Assembly (NCBI GenBank): GCA_030533445.1
Contig: CM060076.1
Span: 24,538,603-24,602,602 of the forward strand
Origin: Cyprinodon diabolis
Taxonomy: Eukaryota; Chordata; Actinopteri; Cyprinodontiformes; Cyprinodontidae
DNA: 64,000 nucleotides
Reading direction: 5' to 3'
Within the stretch, counting starts at the first letter, position 1. Each line of letters begins with the position of its first letter. The notes beneath the pieces are model-generated. The model was not told where the DNA came from. It saw nothing but the letters and a program-made list of their open reading frames with translations, and did not search any database. Shown here piece by piece: positions 35,120 to 47,092 of the stretch. The translations under genes were made by a program, and so were the position numbers.

Positions 35120-35816
35120 TAGGGTGACCAGACGTCCTCTTTTTCCGGGACATGTCCCAATTTTCGTACCTAAAAAGATGTCCGGGTGTAATTTCAAAAT
35201 CGTCCGGAATTTTGGTCGACTACAGTGCAGCACATAGTCAAAACAGGGAACCAGCGGGGGATGGGGGCAGGTAGCCAACGGAGGTAACAGAGGTGGGGAG
35301 TTTTAAACAGAGCACAGAGAATAGTAGGGAGAGCTGCAGATTTAAAGGTGAAACGGAATTGCTGTGATATGCAACATGCAATAAAATATATCTCCACAAA
35401 GTTTATAAGAAGAAAATATGCTATACTATATTTAAAATGCAGCATATCCAATTTTTTTCTGTATGGAATTGAAATTGCAGTTCTAGTGATGTATGATATG
35501 TCAATTTTGGCATTTGAATCGGCTTTTATTAATTATCTTTTTCATGCATTGATGTTTTTGGGCCCTATATTTGTAGTGCACTAAAAGGCATCTCTCTGAC
35601 ATCTATAAATATAAATATCAGTGTGTTATGGTATGTATACGTATGTGTATATGTGTATGTAATAGGAAAGCATTCAATAAATATATGTTTGAGCTCATTT
35701 TAGGAAAATTATCCTAATGAAGTGCCCCTCCCCCCCCTCCACACACACATACACACACACATCCCCCCCAAAAATAAAGTGTCCTCCTTTCAAGACACCC
35801 AAATCTGGTCACCCTA
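35120..35816. mobile_element. hAT-type MITE with TAGGGTGACCAGA ends
   Basis: The inverted terminal repeat is TAGGGTGACCAGA (left) and TCTGGTCACCCTA (right, with minor change further in). A perfect 8-bp target duplication AACTATGT lies at 35112-35119 and 35817-35824. Sequence next to the left end (gtcctctttttccgggacatgtccc) matches a widespread teleost repeat as recalled. Nothing coding was recognised inside. A C-rich and CA-rich simple repeat lies at about 35725-35770 near the right end. Confidence 0.85.
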
Positions 35817-35824
35817 AACTATGT

Positions 35825-37632
35825 CCACTCAGAGTTAAGGGTGTGCGCAGCAAGTATGAGAAGCCATTATCAGTGGACCACCGATTTGACGAGTCACCAT
35901 GACAACAGCCAACAGGAAGTGCCTATTTCACCCCACTGGAACTAGAGATTTATATATATATATTTTCTTTGCACAACACTATGAAAAAAATCAGACTAAA
36001 TTAAAACAGCATGATTGGCTGTAAGGAGAGCGGAGACAGCAGACACTCCGAGTTTACTGAAGAACACCTGCTCTCAACCAGGTTAGCTCTGGGGAGAATG
36101 TTACTATAGCAACTGAAACAAAGGTTGAGGAAACTGTCTTTGTGAAACGGAAAAGTCAGAGTTTCCCTGATTCATGAAATGGAACCCTGGTGGTGTAATT
36201 ATAGTGTGGGGTTGTTTGTGGCAAGAGGAATTAGAGAAAATCACAAAACAACTAGTTCAAATGGGCATTCAAATTTCATCATAAGGCAAAAAAATGCTAA
36301 TGAAATCAACAATGCAAATTGGATTAAAGCATCAGCTAGAAAAATATCCACAAAGGTAACACAATATAATTTCCCAAACACCAGTAACTGAAGGACGTTC
36401 TGGTTCTTAAGAAACATTGGCTTTTTAGCAAATCATTAAAGCTTATTTTTAGCCAGCTATTTAAAAGTGATATGCAAAATACAATATTACAATGATGACA
36501 GTACCTCAACTCTGCAGAGCTTTTACCAGTAGTTAACAGGTTATAAACCCAGCAAATAAAGAGGGGGGATATGCTTTGAATTAAACATTTGTGTGTTTCT
36601 TCTTTCATCTTTCAACAAAGGATGTTAGGTCATTTAATACAATAACTAATCAAGTGAAGACAATGAGTATCGGTCCCTAACAATGGCATTCAGCATTCGG
36701 GTGAGTTGCCTCTTAACTTGTCCACCTATCAACCACTTCACTCAAAGTGCAAAACATGAGATAAAGAAGGAATAAAAAATTCTTACCACCAAAGCGTTAA
36801 TTTCAAATCCTTCAGCTCATGACACAAACAATATCATTTGGCCAAAGTAGTTAAAATCAATAGATTTAAAATTAATAATTAATGTATTTTATTAGGTAAA
36901 GAAAAAAAATGTATTGAACAACATTTCTAGGTTTGGAATAAGGTCGCACTGTACTAATCCAATAAAAAGAGGATAAACCATAAATTATTTTTGGATGGAA
37001 GGCAGTAAAGCATAATACTGACTCATCAGGGTTTTTTCTTTCTCTGCTCTCCCCAGGTGTGTGTACTTTCCTTTTTTTAGAATATATTTTAGGCTAGTGA
37101 TTAGACTGTATTGTTTCTTTCAACACTCAGCTGTGAACAGGACTCCTGAATCCTCTATTTGTAAATCCTGACCCACTCACAATTTATTTAGATGTCTGCT
37201 CACAATCAAGGTGAATTAAACTTTCTACACAAGCTGCAAATGAGTGTGTTATACAGTAGATAAGAGCAAACAATTCACTTTTTAGAGAAAACAGATTTTT
37301 TTTTTATTTTTTTTTTTTGGGGGGGGGTGCTCTTAAATTTTGCTTAATGTTAAATTCAAGTTGGAAGACATAATGACCACAAAATGCTGAAATGTAAAAG
37401 GACCAGAGCATAATGGAGAGCAGGTAACCATTCTGCCACCTGGAAAAGTGGAAAGCTTTGGATGTTGACTGGAATTAAACTCATGAATAAACTAGAATCC
37501 CTGAGTTTTAACCTCTGAAGAACAGGCATCAAACTCCACCTATAGAAGTCTCATGGCACATTTAGATGTGTGTTAGTACTAATGAATCACATATTTTGGT
37601 CATTAGGAGGGCTCTAAAGAGTGCATGGCACA
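35825..37632. other. No gene recognised
   Basis: AT-rich sequence with a T-run and G-run at 37296-37327. No coding frame with recognisable domains. Confidence 0.4.
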
Positions 37633-37637
37633 GTAAT

Positions 37638-38278
37638 TGTCATGATCTCGGCGCTGATGGTTTGGTTTTTTCCTTTGCTCCTTGCTTTCCTGTCTAATTG
37701 GTTCTGCAGCTGATTATCGCCGATCATTTCCACCTGGTTCCTCTACTATTTAAGTTGTGTGTTTGCCTCCCATCAGCGCCAGGTTATTCTTGTGTTCTTG
37801 TGATACGTTCCCTAGCAATCTGTAGTCTGCCTGTTTCCCTGATATTGACCAGTTTCTGCCCTGAGGATTTCGAGTTTTTGCCTTGCCCCTGTCTGCTCTG
37901 TTTGTCCTGTCTGATCCTGGATTCTACCAGCTTCTGAACCTGGAACTGTCGTCTGACTTCGGCCTTGGATTTCCCTTCTGGACTCTGTTGCTGCTCGGCG
38001 TCTGCTGCGCGCTCTCTAGGAACTCTGGGGGCGTCTCCCGCCGCAACTGCGGTCAAAGCTCCGCAAACGGACTGAACTTTGAATCAGGTCAGTGACTTTG
38101 CTCCAAGTCGTGTTAAGCTCCATTTCCAGTCACTGATCTGTATTCTCCTGTTTCTGCAGAGATCCGCCCCACAGCAGACGAGCAGCCCCGCGCACCTGTT
38201 TAGTTAAATAAACGCTTTGAACTTTCCCACTGCCTGTCTAGCCTCGAATTCTGGGTCCTACATTCTGAGTTCATTACA
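37638..38278 (+). mobile_element. Solo LTR of a gypsy-type element
   Basis: 641 bp beginning TGTCATGATCTCGG and ending GTTCATTACA. A perfect 5-bp target duplication GTAAT lies at 37633-37637 and 38279-38283. A tatttaag TATA-like box is near 37747, and AATAAA is at 38207-38212, about 65 bases before the end. The interior is pyrimidine- and CTG-rich, as in other fish gypsy LTRs. There are no adjacent retroelement genes, so it formed by recombination between two LTRs. Open frames inside on both strands are compositional. Confidence 0.9.
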
Positions 38279-38283
38279 GTAAT

Positions 38284-41200
38284 ATACAATAATGCATGAG
38301 TCATATGAGTGCTGTACCTTCTAGGAATCCAAATGTTGCAAGGTATGGTCCACAACAACAGGGGTCTGACAACTATAATCTAAATAAACTTTTTTTACGC
38401 TTTGGCGGAAAGTGTTTGACCTTTTGGAAGGTGAATATCCCACCCAAGTCTAGTCTTTAGCTGCTTTTAATATAACTTTTTCCAGGATTTACTCCGATTT
38501 AGCTCCATCATACTCTCACCAACTCTATCCATCCAGCTTTGTACTGCCACCACCTTTTATCACAGTTTCAACGTAAAATCCTAAATTTTTCGAAAGCTTT
38601 TATGAAAATATCTATTATATTAATTTGCTCATTATATATCTTATTACCTCCAGAAACATTGCTCCTTTGGAGTTGTTGCAGTTTGAATTTGCTCAGACAT
38701 GGTAATGATTCAAACACATAACATATCACTAATAAAGAAGCTTTTGTTTACTTTGAAGTGAAATAACCCAGATACAGTAGTTTTGAAAAAGAGAAATTCA
38801 CAATAAATACACCAATAAATGCCATATTACAAATTTAAATCAATTCAGTATCAATGGGTATACTGGTCCAATGTGTTATGTACAAGTAGAAAGGATGTTG
38901 TACCTTTGCAGATCTTGAAAGACCTTAAAAATTCAGCAAATGTTACAAAAAAAATACATATAGACACCATAGGAAGCCATGTGAATGAAGGGTCAGAGCA
39001 TCTTCCATTAGTCTGCTGTGGAGACTGGAGACTTAACAGCAGGTATCTGCAGGGTTTGCAGCAATTCACGTAGTGACTTAAGAAAAAGCTCAATCCGAGA
39101 ATAATGAAGGCTGACTTGTTTCTGGAGAATGCTCTGCAGCTAATAGTACCACAGAAGGTGGTTCAATAAATAACCATTGTTGATTTGAATGTGCAAATGA
39201 TCAAATACTTCAAATTGATTTAAATTTAAATAAGATCAAATAAATTGAACTGAACTGGAATTAATTGAATTTAACTACAAGAGCTTCACTACATTGCAAA
39301 TGGTGCAGAAGATCATTCATGCATTGAACCCAGATTATCAATAATCACGATTGCAGAATCCAAAAGGCAAAGGCAAAATTTAATTCCAGTTTTTGATTAA
39401 TTATTACTTTTTTTTAACAACTTTTCAAATAAAATGAATTTATTTAATTGAAATGAGCTAAAATGGGCTAAACTGAACTGGATGATGTTAAACAAAAATT
39501 TGTCAATTACAATGAAATGAAGCTGAGCTGATGATAATTCAGTTACCTCATAACTCATCCATGTATCAAAATGTTCGGTGGATACTTTGATGCGGTGGAG
39601 GCTGTAGATGGGATTGCTGAAGCACAGATCTGATCTTTTTAGTAAAGCATTGTGAAGCCAGAAGCCCAGCCGGAGAGAAACAGACCAAACCTTTACTGAG
39701 GGCTGTCATGAGAGGGCAATCCAGAAACTCCAGGCTTTAGGAAAAACCTCATGATTGGAACACGAGCTGCAAATACCATCTGTTGTGTGTCTCTGGGAAA
39801 CCCCTCCTTTTTGAAGGCTTCACTGATTGGTGAAAATGAGCTCCAGCTATTCAGTCAGCCTGAGGAGGGAAAACCCCAACCATCAGCATCTAAGACCCAT
39901 ACCATGAAGTGAGCCCAACGTAGCAGTATTACTTCCACCCTATCCAGTTTAACAAAGATCAACAATAACGGCTATCAGGATCAGTGGTAACATGAAAATT
40001 TGGACGCGCATAAAAGGGTGGGTTCAAGGGAGCAGACTAATCTTAACTGTGAACACTGAAGGGAGAGAGCCACATTTCTACAGTAAGGAACAAAAACTGA
40101 TATTACACAAATAGGAAGAGGGAAAAAAATGTAAAACATGGTGGCAGCATGAAAGAGGCTCCGAATGACGTGGCAAAGGATTGCTGACTGTGTAAATGAC
40201 CAAGTTACATATCGGTGTTATTCAATGCAGCCTTCAACCCAATCACTGTACTTGAAAGCAGAGAAAAATAAAACAAAAAACATAATTTAATATGGTTAAT
40301 AGGATGTTTTAATTCAATAATGTTTGGGCTTTTACACACAAAGGAGAGCGGTAGTATAGCTAAATTAAAAATATTGCAGTAAATAAGCTGAAGTATCACT
40401 TGCTTACCAACAAAGAATACATTTTGAAACAAAACATTTAAATTGACATTTAACTAATTAGAGGAACCTTATAGATTTGTAAGGCATCAAGATTCAAACA
40501 GTTATTAGATTCCTACAAACCAACACATAAAAAAAGTTAACATATTTAAAATGGATTATCACTGCTTCAACTCAATTGCAGTTTTCAAAGAAGCATGTCC
40601 AAAGTATGAAATCTAGTCATTTTAATACCTGGGGTCTCTTTGTTTTCAGCCCACGCTCATCAAATCTATGTGCATCATCATGAAGAGAAAGAGAAAAACA
40701 TGAAGTCAGTGAGGTTGTTGAAGCACAATAAATATTGGGAAGGCACCGGTTTGTGCAGCCCATGCCCTGACAGCATGTATTGAAGTATTTTGAACCACTC
40801 GCATAGAAAAGATGACATCACCTTAGAGAGAAAAATATCTGAAATGCAAGAATTGATTAATTCATATTTTTCAAAGGGAGCTGTGGGAAATATGAAGTGT
40901 GCTCTTTGACTGGCAGTTGGACATGCTGTTTGTCCTGATTAGACAGGGTTGTTAGGACAGTATTATCTGCTAACAGGGTACAACTGACACGCTGTTCATT
41001 AGACCTGGTAATCAAAGGTATGCAGGGCCTCATTAAACAGTTGCCAATCACCCATCCAATCCAGGATCTTTAAAACATATACAAAGACTGAGCAGGCTAG
41101 CAGGCCAATAAAACACAGCAACACCAAGGTAACTATTATTAAATCACCTTTTTCTATAATTTGAAAACCACAAATAACTATAATGTAGTCCAGAAAAGAT

Positions 41201-41789
41201 AGATTGCAAAATGTGAATATTCAGCATGGGTTAAGTAAGGAAGGAACCAGACAGCTAATTAGGACATATATTAACTTATACCTCTCATAAGATGTAAAGC
41301 TGAAGATAAATATCCAATACAGTTTATTTTTAAAAGAATTAAACAAAGAATAAATTAACTGGGAAGGCAATATACTGGCCATGCAGCTGCAAATTGTATT
41401 TGGAAAAAGATACCTGTTCAGTTAGTGAAGCACTGCATGCAATAGTTTAAGAACCTAAACAAAACATTGATGCTGACTATTTTATTTTTGTTACAGAGTC
41501 AAACTGTGTGATGCATATTTGGATGTCATGCACCTGATCAGCTCAAACCAGTGAAATTTTTTTTTTTACACATTTAAAAAAAAGGCGGTGGATATTTTCT
41601 CTCACTCCGTGAGTGATTGTTTATAAAACCCTCTCTACAATTTGTGAGGTTTAAGCTATATCAATTCACTACAGTCTTTACACATGAAGAGACTGATCAT
41701 ATACTGAAAAATAGGCTGATTGCAGATTTTCTGAAAATAAATAATAAAGTCTTGCAAAAGATTTGCAGTTAAATTCAGGTCTGGACTTG
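38284..41789. other. No gene recognised
   Basis: AT-rich sequence. A stretch at about 39170-39540 is dense in aattgaa/aactgaact words, like a decayed simple repeat. 39590-40000 is of mixed composition but has no recognisable frame or repeat. Confidence 0.4.
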
Positions 41790-41794
41790 GATTG

Positions 41795-42015
41795 TGTGGT
41801 GTATCTGAATACAGTGCATCAAGGGTTAATGCTTTACGCAATTTACGTACAGGGAGTACTGTAGACCAATAGGATTGTGTGTGCGGGATCACAGGGGTGT
41901 GGGACGTCTTACGTTTTACGTCTGAGGAAGCTGGTTGTTCAATAAAGTTTTGGAGTAACGTCAAGACACAGTTGGTCCGCGCTGATTTATTCTCTTAAAA
42001 ATATGAGATACGACA
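41795..42015 (+). repeat. 5' LTR of the Mag-like element
   Basis: 221 bp, short as usual for this branch. It contains a CCAAT box, several ACGT cores (ttacgta, gacgtc, tacgt, tacgtc) and AATAAA at 41941-41946. Confidence 0.95.
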
Positions 42016-42029
42016 TGGTGTCAGAAGTG
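42016..42029 (+). other. Primer-binding site, tRNA-Leu type
   Basis: tggtgtcagaagtg directly follows the 5' LTR. Its complement, cacttctgacacca, fits the 3' end of a eukaryotic tRNA-Leu (with CCA) as I recall it. This differs from the self-primed element at 25752-31539. Confidence 0.75.
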
Positions 42030-42161
42030 CTGTGTTTATGACGGGAAAGAAAAATTGAAAGTGAACCCGGTCCACGGCGACAGAGACGGAAGGAGAGACT
42101 GGTGGATGTTATGACCGAACAACGGGAGGAAAACGTTGACGTGTAGCAAAGGGAAGCGAGC

Positions 42162-42992
42162 ATGGCGGCTAACGCACCGACTGCTACATTTAACATCCAG
42201 CCACCGGAGCCCTTCGATTTCAATAAACTCGAGTGGACAAAATGGATCTGGAGGTTTGAGAGATTTCGGCAAGCAAGCAACTTGGCCACGAACTCCGAGA
42301 AGCAACAGATTAACACTCTGATATATTGTATGGGGGATGAAGCCGACGATGTATTGAGAGGACTAAAGCTAAGTGATGCTGACAAGAAAGAGTACGACAA
42401 GGTAAAGAATAGATTCGGGGATTTCTTTGTTGTGAAAAAGAACATTGTGTTTGAACGCGCATGCTTCAATATGCGAAAACAAGAGCCAAATGAGACTGTC
42501 GAAGCATTTGTTACTGCTCTGCATGCTCTAGCAGAGCACTGTAAATACGGGGACTTGCATGATGAACTCATACGGGATAGGATCGTAGTGGGGCTTGCAG
42601 ACACCAGACTTTCCGAACGACTGCAGATGGAGGGGAATCTGACTCTGCAAAAAGCCATAGATATGGCAAGACAGTCGGAAGAAGTAAAAAAGCAACAGAG
42701 CACACTTAGGAGTGACGCTAGCAGCGTGATGCAGATGGAGGGCAGCTCCATAGACAGACTGATAAAGAAGGGACAGAAGTATGTAAACTCGAAAAGCAGT
42801 GGTGCCCGTGCACGCCAACGCTCGCAAGGCAGAGACAAGGACATGCAGCCCAGCGCCCGGTGTTTCAAATGTGGAGGTCCCTCTCACACCAGAGCGGAAT
42901 GCCCCGCCAACGACGCAAAATGTCGGGGCTGCGGAAAAAAAGGCCACTACCAGCGCGTCTGCGGAAACAAGGCTGTAGTAGCGTGCATTTAG
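42162..42992 (+). CDS. gag: Gag of the Mag-like element
   Basis: 276 residues starting MAANAPTATFNIQPPEPFDF. It has the capsid region typical of Mag/K02A2.6-type elements (W.KWIWRFERFRQAS, then YCMGDEADDVL and DRIVVGLADTRLSERL), a basic linker, and two zinc knuckles: CFKCGGPSHTRAECP and CRGCGKKGHYQRVC. It packages element RNA in particles. The frame ends at TAG (42990-42992), and the next codons read straight into pol in the same frame. The stop is either an inactivating mutation or a site for read-through. The flanking bases do not match the known CARYYA read-through signal, so a mutation is more likely. Gag itself is unbroken. Confidence 0.92.
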   Translation: MAANAPTATFNIQPPEPFDFNKLEWTKWIWRFERFRQASNLATNSEKQQINTLIYCMGDEADDVLRGLKLSDADKKEYDKVKNRFGDFFVVKKNIVFERACFNMRKQEPNETVEAFVTALHALAEHCKYGDLHDELIRDRIVVGLADTRLSERLQMEGNLTLQKAIDMARQSEEVKKQQSTLRSDASSVMQMEGSSIDRLIKKGQKYVNSKSSGARARQRSQGRDKDMQPSARCFKCGGPSHTRAECPANDAKCRGCGKKGHYQRVCGNKAVVACI

Positions 42993-45900
42993 GACGAAGA
43001 TAGGAAAAGTTTCTTCCTGGGTTCTGTGACATGCAAAAACAATAAGTGGGAGGTGGATGTCGAGATAAAAGGGAAACGGCTGAAGTTCAAAATTGACACT
43101 GGCGCAGATGTAACTGCAATTTCTGAAAATGACCTGAAAGACTTGTACACAGGGGCACAAAGGCCTGTTCTCCATGAGCCAAAGAAAACCTTGCTGGGTC
43201 CAGGAAAGACACAGTTAGAGGTAGTGGGCTATACAAAGCTGCACCTGACATATAAAGCTAAGCAGACGGAGGAGAAGGTTTATGTGGTCAAAAACCTGGG
43301 CACACCTTTGCTTGGGTTACCTGCCATTATTGCCCTGGACTTACTTATTAGATTCGACAGTGTCACTATGGACTCTTTAAAGACAACCTACCCAAAACTT
43401 TGCAAGGGTCTAGGCGACATTCAACGACCTTACCATATTAAGCTCAAGCCTAACGCTATACCATTTTCTCTAAAGACACCACGGAGAATCCCTCTGCCAC
43501 TGATGGGAAAGGTGAAGGAGGAGCTCCAGCGAATGGAAGAGATGGGGGTCATCAGGCGCGTTGAAGAGCCTACAGATTGGTGCGCTGGCATCGTCGTCGT
43601 CCCAAAGAAGAACAGCCAGCGACTACGCCTGTGTGTGGACTTCACAGGTTTGAACCAGTATGTGTGCCGCGAGAAGTACGTCCTACCAGCAGTCGAACAG
43701 AGCCTAGGGATGCTAGCTGGAGCTAGGGTCTTCAGTAAGCAAGACGCGAACATGGGTTTCTGGCAGATTCCCTTAGCAGAGGAGTCAGCAAAGCTCACAA
43801 CATTTATAACACCTTTCGGACGGTACCATTTCCAGCGTCTTCCGTTTGGGATTAACTCTGCGCCTGAGCACTTCCAGCGTGTTATGGCTGAGGTCATAGA
43901 CGGACTGGATGGGGTAGTCTGCCACATCGATGATCTGCTGGTGTGTGGAAAAGACCAAGATCAACACGACGTTCGTCTACATGCCCTACTGAGAAAGCTC
44001 GAGCAAGCAGGGGTAACTTTAAATACAGACAAGTGCGAGCTCTCCAGGAGTGAGGTGGTCTTCCTCGGGCATGTCATCACTGCGTCAGGTATCAGGCCTG
44101 ATCCAGAGAAGATAAAGGCTATCAGGGACATGAAAGAGCCTACGAACGTGAGCGAGTTGAGGAGCTTCCTGGGAATGGTAAACCAGGTGGGGAAATTCAT
44201 ACCCCAACTGGCAGAGAAAGACAAAGCTCTCCGTGACCTCCTCTCAAAGAAAAACTGCTGGCTGTGGAGTGTGGACCAGGCGGCGGCTTTCAGGGTGCTG
44301 AAAGAGGCACTGACCTCTCCACCGGTGCTGGCCATGTATGACACGAGCTGGGACACCAAAGTATCGGCAGACGCCTCATTGTATGGTCTGGGGGGTGTGC
44401 TCCTCCAGAAATGGGACAGTGAGTGGAGGCCGGTGGCTTACCCATCCCGCTCACTTTCACCCACAGAGCAACGCTACGCGCAGATCGAAAAGGAGGCCCT
44501 GGGTCTAAGCTGGGCATGTGAGCGCTTCCGGGACTTCCTGTTAGGAAAGCACTTCTGTCTAGAGACTGACCATAAACCACTCCTTTCCTTACTGGGCGCA
44601 CAAGCGCTCAACCTGTTGCCACCAAGGATACAGCGTTTTTGAATGAGGCTCATGCGCTACTCTTATGACATTGTGCATGTTCCAGGGAAATCGCTCTGGA
44701 CGGCCTACACGTTGTCACGGTCACCAAATCAGGAACAGGTGACCGCAGATGACACCGAACTGATGGAGAGCACGAACATTTACGTGGACTGCATTGTCAA
44801 CAATTTGCCGGTCAGTCCCACGTTTATGGACACACTCAAGGCACAGCTGGAGGCTGACAGTGTGTGCTCTCGCGTCATGTAAATGTGTGCAGATGGATGG
44901 CCAGAGCACGCAAAGCAGGAACCGCTCCTAAAACACTTTTGGCCTGAACAGGCCACACTCACTGTACAAGATGGATTGTTGCTGAAGGACACGCGTCTGG
45001 TCATTCCACCAGCAATGCGGAACGACGTGCTGGACAGGCTGCATGAGGGTCATCAAGGGGTTGTGAAGTGCAAAGCACGTGCCCGTCAGACCGTGTGGTG
45101 GCCTGGGCTCGGACAACAAATCACGGAGATGGTGCTCAGATGTAGAACGTGTCTGCAAGAGCGCCGTAATCACAGTGAGCCGCTCATGCCGTCAGACTGC
45201 CCTGAGCTCCCGTGGCAAAAGCTGGGGGCCGACCTCTTTGAGTTAGGGGGGAAGATCTATCTCCTCGTTGTTGACTACTTCTCCAGATATGTCGAACTCG
45301 CCCTGCTGACACACACAAAATCCAAGGATGTGATTAACCATCTCAAATCAATGTTTGCCAGGCACGGCATCCCAGAGAGTCTCATGTCTGACAATGGGCC
45401 TCAATTTTCCGGCCAGGCGTTCGCTTCCTTCGCCACAGCATATGGGTTCAAACACCTTACCAGTAGCCCCAAATTCCCACGTAGCAATGGTGAGGCTGAG
45501 CGAGCTGTACAGACCATGAAAAATCTTCTGAAGAAAGCAACCGACCCGTACATGGCTCTTCTTGCATATAGAGCCACTCCTCTTCAAAATGGATACAGCC
45601 CGGCACAGTTGCTCATGGGTCGACGTCTCCGCACCACGGTGCCGACACATCCATCTGAGCTACAACCTGCGCTGCCTGACCGCATCTCGCTGTTTCAGAA
45701 AGAAAGGGAGAAGAGGATGTCAGATGCTGCAAACTTCAACAGGCGTCATCGTGCGAAGCCACTCAGTGGCCTGTCACCAGGTCAGGAGGTGTGGATAACT
45801 GACTCAAAAACATCGGGGACAGTAATCCAGAGGCACACCTCGCCGAGATCTTACCTTGTGGATGCACCGCATGGGGAGGTAAGACGAAATCGCCTGCATC

Positions 45901-46082
45901 TTATACCACTCCAGTCACCAGCACGGGATGAGGGTGGACAGCAGCAACAGGAGCCACTGTCGATCCTAGAGCAGGATCATGCACCACCTGCTTTGGGGTC
46001 TCCAGTGCCTTCTCCGGGAGATTCTACTCCCAGAACCAGGTCTGGAAGGGTGATTAAACAGCCCACTAGACTGAACTTATGA
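42993..46082 (+). pseudogene. pol: Pol of the Mag-like element, two internal stops
   Basis: In frame with gag. Protease has the active site FKIDTGADVTAIS (about 43085). Reverse transcriptase (about 43490-44080) keeps VCHIDDLLVCG, with both catalytic aspartates. RNase H (about 44340-44640) keeps SADASLYGLGG, QIEKEALGL and ETDHKPLL. A TGA at 44640-44642 interrupts after PPRIQRF and a TAA at 44880-44882 interrupts before integrase. The integrase zinc region follows (LHEGHQGVVKCKAR...CRTC), then the core with D, D, E (GADLFEL, MSDNGPQFS, NGEAERAVQTM), and the C-terminal region reaches TAA at 46080-46082. There are no frameshifts. Key residues are intact, but the stops separate reverse transcriptase from integrase. 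Confidence 0.93.
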
Positions 46083-46340
46083 GTAAGAAAAAAAAAAAAA
46101 GAGAGTTGGTGTCAATGTTCATAATGGGCAGGAAATGTTGTTTTATAATGTACCAGTTTCAGAGGAAAAGTGTACTTTAAAAAAAAAAAAGTTTGAAAAT
46201 GTTGTATTTGGGAAATAGATTTAAGAAGTTAAGACAGTTATAGTCAGAGAATCAGAAGTGTTTGTTTAACAGGTTTTGTTTAACCTTGCTTTTTTCCACA
46301 GGTTTAGATGGACTTTAAAAAAAAAAAAAGTAAAAAAATA

Positions 46341-46350
46341 TGGGGGGAGA
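46341..46350 (+). other. Polypurine tract
   Basis: tggggggaga immediately precedes the 3' LTR, the expected plus-strand primer of LTR retroelements. The 46083-46340 untranslated stretch before it contains several A-runs. Confidence 0.8.
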
Positions 46351-46570
46351 TGTGGTGTATCTGAAACAGTGCATCAAGGGTTAATGCTTTACGCAGGTTA
46401 CGTACAGGGAGTACTGTAGACCAATAGGATTGTGTGTGTGGGATCACGGGGGTGTGGGACGTCTTACGTTTTACGTCTGAGGAAGTTGGTTGTTCAATAA
46501 AGTTTTGGAGTAACGTCAAGACACAGTTGGTCCGCGCTGATTTATTCTCTTAAAAATAGGAGATACGACA
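46351..46570 (+). repeat. 3' LTR of the Mag-like element
   Basis: 220 bp. AATAAA at 46497-46502. It has the same ACGT-rich block as the 5' LTR. Confidence 0.95.
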
Positions 46571-46623
46571 GATTGGACCATTTAAGATATAAATGCTTAC
46601 TTTGAAGGAAAAAAAGTGCAAAT

Positions 46624-47092
46624 TACCATATTCTCCACACTATAAGCCGCTACATTTTTCCTATGATTTGAACCATCTGGCTGATACGATGGTGGGGCGG
46701 AAGTCAAAGCTGGAAATCAAAAAATAAGTGGCAAATTTTTCATTTAGCACAAGCTAACAGATGACGGAGAAGAAAGGTCCCAAATTCACACATTTAAACA
46801 TTTATTTGCCGCTTAAGCTGTAGAACCAATGAAGAGATGAGCAAATCCTGCAGAAGTGAAATAAGGAGCTGACGAAGCCCTATCTTTCATTAAAAGCTCT
46901 TACTTCTAATGGGAGTCAGCATTCTTCTTGGTCCATACTCTAGGGGTGATATGTAGAGGTCCCCCTAAAGATCTGTTGAGGGACAGTTTAGCAGATATTG
47001 GTGGTTTAGATGTACATTTCAATTTTTTCTTTTTTTTTTACATAGTGGGTGCGGCTTATAGTGAAGTGCTCTTTAGTCCAGAAAATATGGTA
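46624..47092. mobile_element. MITE with TACCATATTCTCC-type inverted ends
   Basis: The left end taccatattctccacactataag and the right end cttatagtg...ccagaaaatatggta form an imperfect inverted repeat. This is the tacc(g/a)tattttcc..actataag family common in teleosts. The terminal TA could be a Tc1/mariner-type target site. No coding sequence inside. Confidence 0.65.

Larger units (their letters stand above)
41795..46570 (+). mobile_element. Complete Mag-like Ty3/gypsy provirus
   Basis: 4776 bp. The LTRs (41795-42015 and 46351-46570) start TGTGGTGTATCTGAA and end GATACGACA. A perfect target duplication GATTG lies at 41790-41794 and 46571-46575. Gag has two zinc knuckles, and pol has protease, reverse transcriptase, RNase H and integrase without a chromodomain, which is typical of the Mag/SURL branch. 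Both genes are in one frame. The LTRs differ at about six bases plus one indel in 220 bp, so it is older than the gypsy element at 25752-31539. Three in-frame stops silence it. It is more GC-rich than its surroundings. Confidence 0.95.

Noticed and set aside
41987..42868. 293-residue minus-strand open frame
   Set aside because: Antisense shadow of the Mag-like gag gene.
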